Source: Paramarasmius palmivorus
Lineage: Eukaryota > Basidiomycota > Agaricomycetes > Agaricales > Marasmiaceae
Assembly: GCA_037176845.1 (NCBI GenBank)
Contig: JAYKXP010000005.1
Location: 1,054,001 to 1,118,000 of the forward strand
Direction: 5' to 3'
DNA: 64,000 nucleotides
Shown piece after piece: positions 58,101-64,000 of this stretch; positions within the stretch are counted from its first letter, which is position 1; every line of letters starts with the position of its first letter. The notes beneath the pieces were generated by a model. That model was not told where the DNA came from. It made no database searches and worked only from the letters and a program-made list of their open reading frames with translations. The translations under genes were made by a program, and so were the position numbers.

Positions 58101-60038
58101 AATAGCGATACTACGGAGAGTGTAATACCCTTCGCCGAGGAATCTCCTGTTAGCGTCTACAATCTTGAAAATGTCGCGATTAGCATAGAGATAATGCTCC
58201 AGGGGAACGGGTCTTTGAGCTGTTGATATGACATAGATGTTCTTCCGTTTCGTCCGTCTAGGGAAGCCTGTCAGAGTTCAAGAGCGTCAACGCCACAAAA
58301 CCGTCTTACCCGACCCATTCTGCAAACTCTTTAGAGTTCGGAACCGTAGCCGACAAGAGAATAATATTGACATGGTCTGGGAGCATAATTATGACTTCTT
58401 CCCAGACAACACCTCTCTGATGAGATGTCAGCTCGCATCTACAGATACCTGATGAATACACACCTCGGCGTCGTTTACATAGTGAACCTCATCAAAGATC
58501 ACAAACTCCACATCCCGAATCAAATCGGCACCTTTATACAGCATGCTACGCAGGATCTCGGTAGTCATTATCAGACAACTGGCCTCCGGGTTTATCTGCA
58601 CGTCCCCGGTCAAGATACCGACGGATGCAGATGAGAAGGTCTGCTTGAAATCTCGGAACTTTTGGTTAGAGAGCGCCTTTATGGGGGAGGTGTATATTGC
58701 ACTAAATGAACCGTAGCCTTGTCAAATGTCTGACGGGACCGCGAGTGTAATAAGGAAGAAAAATACCGCGTCATGTGTTTCTCAGCGAGTGCAATTGCAT
58801 ACTCAGCGACAACTGTCTTCCCTGCGGAGGTATGTGCTGCTACAAAGACCGAATCGCCCTTTTCGAGATGATAGACCGCATGTTTTTGGAATGTATCCAG
58901 CTCGAATGGATACTATGACAGAGTTCAGTAACTCATGGCATTCAGGATCGTGAAAAGAATGAATACCTCTCGCGCCATGTTGGGAACCAATTCTTTGAAG
59001 TTGGATAATGGCGTTCGCACATCGATGACATGAGCCCAGTCTCGCTTCTGGAGTTTCTTCCGGTCGATCCGTTTGTTCGATTTGATTGGGTTCAGGTGGG
59101 AGCGCTGCTGAAGGGTAAGCAAGGGCTTCTGGATACTAAGAGATGGTCAATTCGCACAGTGGTTGGAAGAAGTTCGTCAATTTCTGCTCCTTGTCCTGTC
59201 GGCAAAACCAACGGTTCCTCGTCAAGGGCACCATCTGCAAAAGTCTATTCTTTCTTCAGGTACGCGTGTGTGTGTGGGCTATAGATACGACGCACCGTGT
59301 CATCTTTCGAAGACGAATTCCCTTCAGCCAATTCGACCTCATCTAGCGCGTGTACCAGTTCATCATCTTCCACAGCATCGCCCGGCAGGCGTAGACCCCG
59401 AGAGAATCCAGGAGGGATCGTACGCAATCCTTTCTTCCCAGCTCCACTATTAGAGTCCGCAGACGCAGATATCGCCGGATCGGCCAACACGTCGTCTAGT
59501 CCACCAGGCCAAAAGGGAACATAACCCGATTTTCCTCGGACAAAGTTTTTACTGGGACCGGGAGCACGTTCCAAAGATGTTGAGGTGAGGCCTGTGGATA
59601 TCGCTGGGTTGGGTATCTATAGAAATGAGGGTGAATGAAGACCGCTCCCGTCGTTCGATCCGAGGAAACATACTTCGACGTAGCCAGTTACGCGTCCTTC
59701 CAACCCGGCACGAACAAAAGAAAGACTTGTAGGTGGTGCTGAGGGTGACAAGGGAAGTAATGAAGGTATCGAAACATCTCTATCCCAATGTCTATCAAGA
59801 ACTCGAATCAGATTTCAACTCCGTGTATAAAGAATCGAGTATCATACACCTGATACTTTGGCAACCAATGTGCAGGAAGTTTTGTACGAGGCAAGAGTAA
59901 TTTTTCCTCGATTTCTCGATTGACTTGTTCCTTTGTTGGTAAACGAGCAATTCCGAGCTTCTCCAGTAACTCTGACGCGTTACTTGGGTTTGGATGAATG
60001 ATTTCGTCGATTATTCTTGCCTGTTCCTCGGTGTCCAT
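55148..60038 (-). CDS. SKI2: Ski2-type DExH-box RNA helicase of the cytoplasmic exosome pathway
   Basis: A long multi-exon gene. The N-terminus starts [18 protein letters not shown] at 60038. The helicase core has [20 protein letters not shown], motif I AHTSAGKT, motif [13 protein letters not shown] (motif III), and motif [12 protein letters not shown]. An Arg/Gly-rich insert (about 57900-58010) matches the arch insertion of this family. The C-terminal DSHCT part ends [10 protein letters not shown] spliced to IVFAASLYF (last exon 55148-55176, intron 55177-55233). This closing sequence is characteristic of Ski2. The enzyme feeds RNA to the cytoplasmic exosome with Ski3 and Ski8. The junctions of the first intron (about 59780-59850) are not resolved. 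Confidence 0.87.
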
Positions 60039-60594
60039 AACATGAAAAAAGTGGTAGTGTCACAGTGTCACATTGTTACAACAGAGAAATCCCGTCACTC
60101 CGAATTGCCCGCTCGCCCCTGTCTGAGTCTCCGGAAGCTTGTCGGTACTGTCGGTAGCCATTCCTTCATCCAGTTCAAGGGATCCTCTCGTCGTGTTCTT
60201 CGAATTTCACGCCCATGAACACGCGTTCAGGCTCATCGGAGACAAGTAAAACGTGATAATAGTCAACGTCCGACGTCCATTCACCGCCGAATACTTGCCT
60301 TGCATTGTGGCGGTAAGTGCGGCAAGTGCAATATCAAGTTCTAACTCCTCTCTAGCTTACTTCCGCCGACGAGAACTACAGCTTCATAGCAATAATGACA
60401 GTATAATATACAGATGCAGGATAATTATATGTGTAAGTTCGAAGTTCTGGTAGATACAGGGTTGAATGTTCATGTGCAATGGAAACCGGCTTGAGATACA
60501 TGGCTTTGCGAGAGGCGAATTAGATGTGGCGTAATGTAAAGTCTGAGCAAGCAGAGAAGGACTAAAAAATACCAAAGAACTGTACAGACGGGAC
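60039..60594. other. Intergenic stretch
   Basis: About 550 nt between the Ski2 start and the 3' end of the methyltransferase gene, both on the minus strand. It contains the Ski2 promoter. No gene is seen. Confidence 0.4.
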
Positions 60595-62102
60595 TCAAGG
60601 GTGCCGACCACCCCCAGGTCTCTTGCGAGCCCAGACGCATTGGAGTCGCATATAGTACCGTCCTCGAGCGCTGGTAAGCTCAAACGCGGCATTCCGCTCA
60701 AGCTCATCAACTATATCCTCCGGTACACCACTTCCCAAAAGCAAAGGGCGCCCCGATTTCAAGAATGCCTGAGTGCGAATGATTGCGCGTCAGCCTGGCG
60801 CTTCGAACGAGTTAATGAAGCTGTATACCAGAATATCATCCCGCATTGACATTCCCATACGTATTTGGAATTCTGTATCTTTTCGCCATGGCGACGTAGG
60901 AACCCAGAACTCGCGGTACTGCACGTCTTCAAAAGCTCGGTGGTTTGCAGTCCACGAATGGATATAGGTAGCCGCGTCTACGTCTCCACCTCTATTCCGA
61001 GCAGCGGCGTTCAGAAACGTTAACCATCTTGGCCACCAAGGTTCAGCAACCCTTGACGCGTCTAGTTCGATTCTTCGGTAGTGGTCGTCATAAACATGGA
61101 AATCAAACTCCATGAGATCCATCAAGCCACCAGGACGTAGAACCATGCTGATATGATTGATTAGCCCTTCATAGTCCTTTATCTAATTTAACCGAATGTA
61201 AACGGTTTCCTTTTAGCTCTTTACGAGAACTGAGAGCACTAGACTTACCCCCGAAGAAATCAATCTTGCATGTACCACGTTAAAATCACCATAAAAGTGC
61301 TCCAGTCCCAGATTGATATCGTCGACTTCACTCCTGGACCGACCCTGGGTCAGAATTGAACAAAAAGACGATCATTACGCGTATATGTTACCTGAGATTG
61401 GGAGGTAGATGTCTAACGGAGCGTTTAGACTTTTCCACATATAGAATACTGATGAAACATACACGGACTGCATGGGAACCAAGTCAACAGCGACAGCGCT
61501 ACAATGTGGATAGTCCCGAGCGGCGTCCATGATCCTGGCAAGCAATAGTGCTGAGATTGGAGCGCAACATGTGAGAAGTCTTAGGGGTGTCATACCAGCT
61601 GCCACTTCCACAACCTAAATCTAGGATCGTCTTTGTTTCGCCTGGAACATCGTTCGCCATTATTTGGTTCATGCAAGGGGCGTATTTGCCCATTATTTCA
61701 GTGAACATGAGATGCTGCGCGTCTGTTTCCGGCAATGAGTAAGAGAAGAACATAACGAGACTGTTACGCACCGAGTCGATTGAACTCTTCACGATCTGCC
61801 GGTAACCTATATACCTCGGAATAATTGTTGAGACCACGACCATACTCCTCCCTGTAGATTTGAGCTAGAATTGAACTAGATATTGATCTGACAGATGGTG
61901 CAGGAGACGCGGAACGCATAGAGATATCATGAGAAGCATGCGAGGTATGAGAGCTTGCAACACTGGGAGCGCGACTGAACGGCGGAAAAGAACCGACTGA
62001 GCAAGCATCACTGTCGTCTGTGTCGCTATCCATGTCGTGGTTGGAAATAGAAGAGTAAATGTGAGAATCGAAGGAGCGATATGAAGGAGGGAAAGTAGCC
62101 AT
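60595..62102 (-). CDS. SAM-dependent methyltransferase (fungal LaeA-like/UMTA type)
   Basis: A multi-exon gene beginning MATFPPSYRSFDSHIYSSIS with a Ser-rich N-terminus. The catalytic part contains motif I LDLGCGSGSW, followed after an intron by AAIDLV-type motif II (here SAVAVDLVPMQ), PPNLRSEVDDINLGLEHF, and DFNVVHARLISSG. The post-motif LRPGGLMDLMEFD is typical of these enzymes. The end, GRPLLLGSGVPEDIVDELER to VWARKRPGGG, is reached through a 60-nt intron (60769-60828) that contains an in-frame TGA. This family includes LaeA, a regulator of secondary metabolism, but most agaricomycete members have unknown substrates. It is not adjacent to the P450 cluster. Confidence 0.8.
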
Positions 62103-64000
62103 ATCGAGGAGGATATTGCGAACAAGACGATTACTTTTTATTTACTCCATGGCTAAGCACAAAAAGTCGATGACAGTGGGATAGGGGAAACCACGATTCG
62201 ACCGGTCGGTCCCAGCCGAGCAAAACGTGGCCGAGTTCCGGACCCCCAATTCCTGAGAATTCGGATTTCATTTTTTAAACTTTTTACCAAGTCCGCCGGA
62301 GCGCCCTTTCCCTTCTCCAGTCACCAAGTCGGTACCAATATTACCTCCTTATTCTTCACGAGTCTTCTCCGAAGTCCTCCTGTGCACACGACCTCAGGCG
62401 ACCTCTCTTTTCCTTGGGCAATCTCTGAATCTCTCCAAGATATATCCCCTCTGGCATTCCAGGGACACTCTGATGGCTCCAGACTCTTGACCTTTCTCAA
62501 TCTTCAACTGAGATTTGGATGGCATATCATGTTTCGGAGGACCACCCTGGCTTATCCATCTTTAGAAAGAGACCGAATCCGACCAACTAACCGATTCCGT
62601 CTCAACGGGTTCAAACCGTTTTTACGATATCCGAGCGTTTGTCTCCTTGGCTAAACTACGCGTTGAATCTACCGATATGCATGATTGCATCACGCATCTT
62701 CGAACAGCTTCGAATAAGCACCCAGGGGGTGCCGCCTGCAACCAGCCACTATCACCGGCGACCTGTGTCATGATTGGCATCCGGACTCCAGTCTATACTA
62801 ATTACACGCCAGGTAGGACACCCTAAATTTACTATTCGCTCACAAGAAAGGTTTCTTCTCTACTCTGTACGTGCCCAGAGCCCTTTTTCAAATTTAGATG
62901 GCATTGGCATTGACAATTTCGACGTGCAGGGGAACCGGGAGTTGTGCAGGCAGGCCTTCTGAGTCTAGATCTTCGCTCTTTCAAAACTGCCTTGAAATGC
63001 AACAAGACCCAGGACTCAATCTCGTTTCTGGTACTTCATGGGATCTGCGTTCCTGTGGCGTTCTACAAAAAGCGAGGGGTCTTACGTCCGCCGACGCCGA
63101 GATCATCTGTTGCAGTGAAAAACGATTCAAATCCGTCACACTTGCTTCTTTGACATCGACACCCTCTTTCTGCGGTTCGGATTCTGCATTTCTCCATTAA
63201 CTGGCCCTACATCGAGCCTTGACATTACTTTTACAGGAAATTGCATCCTCTGACCAATCATGGTCCATCGGCGCATTTCATTATACAGATACCAAATGTT
63301 CCGCTGAGACCAACTTCCAATCTCTGCCACATCAAGTTGAGCATCAACGTTGGGACCACTGATCTCAAATGGCTATTTTCTTGTCTGCTTTAGGACGTCT
63401 TCGGAAATACGGTTTAGCCTTGCGCGAGCTCGATTGCGTCTTGTGTTTTCTGGGGATCCTATGTTGGGATTTTTGTTTCCACTTTGGGAAAAACACGAAG
63501 CGTTCATCGCTGTGAGTCCCTTCCGGCTCAACGTGCGCAAACGCCTGGGAACGGGTTCTACAGCTTCAGTCCATAAGGTTCAAGAACACATGGATGGCGG
63601 CGATGAGTGGGGTCTCTCAGCTCGACGGAATATCCAAATTGTGTTTGCTTCTTTCTCATTCCAACGCTGGTGGGTCCCGCGTTTCACGGATAGTAAAGCC
63701 AGGTCCTAAAATCGACGCATCTTATTCCACCTATCACCTTCGTACCGCCTTTTAAATCTCGACATCACTTCTTCTATTCCGTTCAATCGTTCTAATCTTA
63801 CAAGTTTGTGACATATCGAACGCTGAAGAACCAAATTTCGGACTTTCCGAGTATCGGGAAGCCGCAGTCACCTGGTAAGCAACGATCATTATTTACATGC
63901 CGGCTACTTCTCATATGATGTTCCTTTGGAGGCCCCTCAGCGCTCGAGGAACTGTTTCCGGGATGTTTTGTGAGGAAAAAACGGGCTCGGAGAACAGAGG
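62103..64000. other. Terminal stretch without a supported gene, 1.9 kb
   Basis: Several plus-strand frames of 60-120 codons are present, none with recognisable features. CT-rich runs at about 62270-62420 could be the leader of a gene on the plus strand whose coding part lies beyond the window. I cannot support a gene, a repeat or an RNA here. Confidence 0.35.

Noticed and set aside
60769..60828. In-frame TGA near the end of the methyltransferase gene, suggesting a pseudogene or stop-codon readthrough
   Set aside because: The frame continues on both sides, but a 60-nt intron with a GTATAC donor, a CTGAC branch site and a CAG acceptor removes the TGA in phase and restores the family-typical join into AFLKSGRPLLLG.
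62103..64000. Several plus-strand frames of 60-119 codons
   Set aside because: None shows recognisable domains, consistent splice joins or protein-like composition.

Overview
The window reads as nuclear DNA of a filamentous basidiomycete, most likely an agaricomycete. Genes are packed on both strands and most are cut by GT-AG introns of about 50-60 nt. Several exons are very short. The content fits this group: a P450 expansion, fast-evolving F-box proteins, a DUF6535 membrane protein, and serine-rich proteins without recognisable domains. I see no bacterial, viral or organellar sequence, no CRISPR array, and no rRNA or tRNA gene that I can support. All exon joins were worked out by hand from splice signals, reading phase and family similarity.

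Layout. 1-6.8 kb: a membrane protein running off the left edge, a serine-rich protein, a LAMTOR2-like Ragulator subunit, a catalytically degenerate polyprenyl diphosphate synthase subunit, and an 11-exon gankyrin/Nas6. 7.3-12.1 kb: two tandem P450s (called A and B here). 12.1-13.7 kb: an F-box gene convergent with P450 B. 13.8-26.1 kb: a golgin-like coiled-coil protein, a 927-residue conserved fungal protein, and an Nvj2/TEX2-type PH-SMP lipid-transfer protein. 26.4-27.9 kb: a second F-box gene, convergent with P450 C. 27.9-42.9 kb: five more P450s (C to G) in orientation - + + - -. 43.3-55 kb: an unknown protein, a DUF6535 protein, a small RRM-like protein resembling R3HCC1, a Ser/Pro/Tyr-rich protein and a homeodomain-like protein. 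55.1-62.1 kb: the Ski2 RNA helicase and a SAM-dependent methyltransferase. The last 1.9 kb has no gene I can support.

All seven P450s splice to intact proteins of 497-505 residues with the K-helix ExxR and the heme-cysteine loop. They share one exon plan. It includes a 6-nt microexon right after the I-helix Thr-Thr, and in A, B and C a 13-nt exon ending inside the heme-ligand cysteine codon. The two F-box/P450 convergent pairs face each other across the housekeeping block, which suggests an inverted duplication or a split cluster. No terpene synthase, polyketide synthase or NRPS backbone gene lies in the window, so the P450 substrates are unknown. The other genes are mostly housekeeping (TORC1 signalling, ubiquinone side chain, proteasome assembly, ER contact sites, Golgi, mRNA decay) and do not form a common pathway with the P450s.
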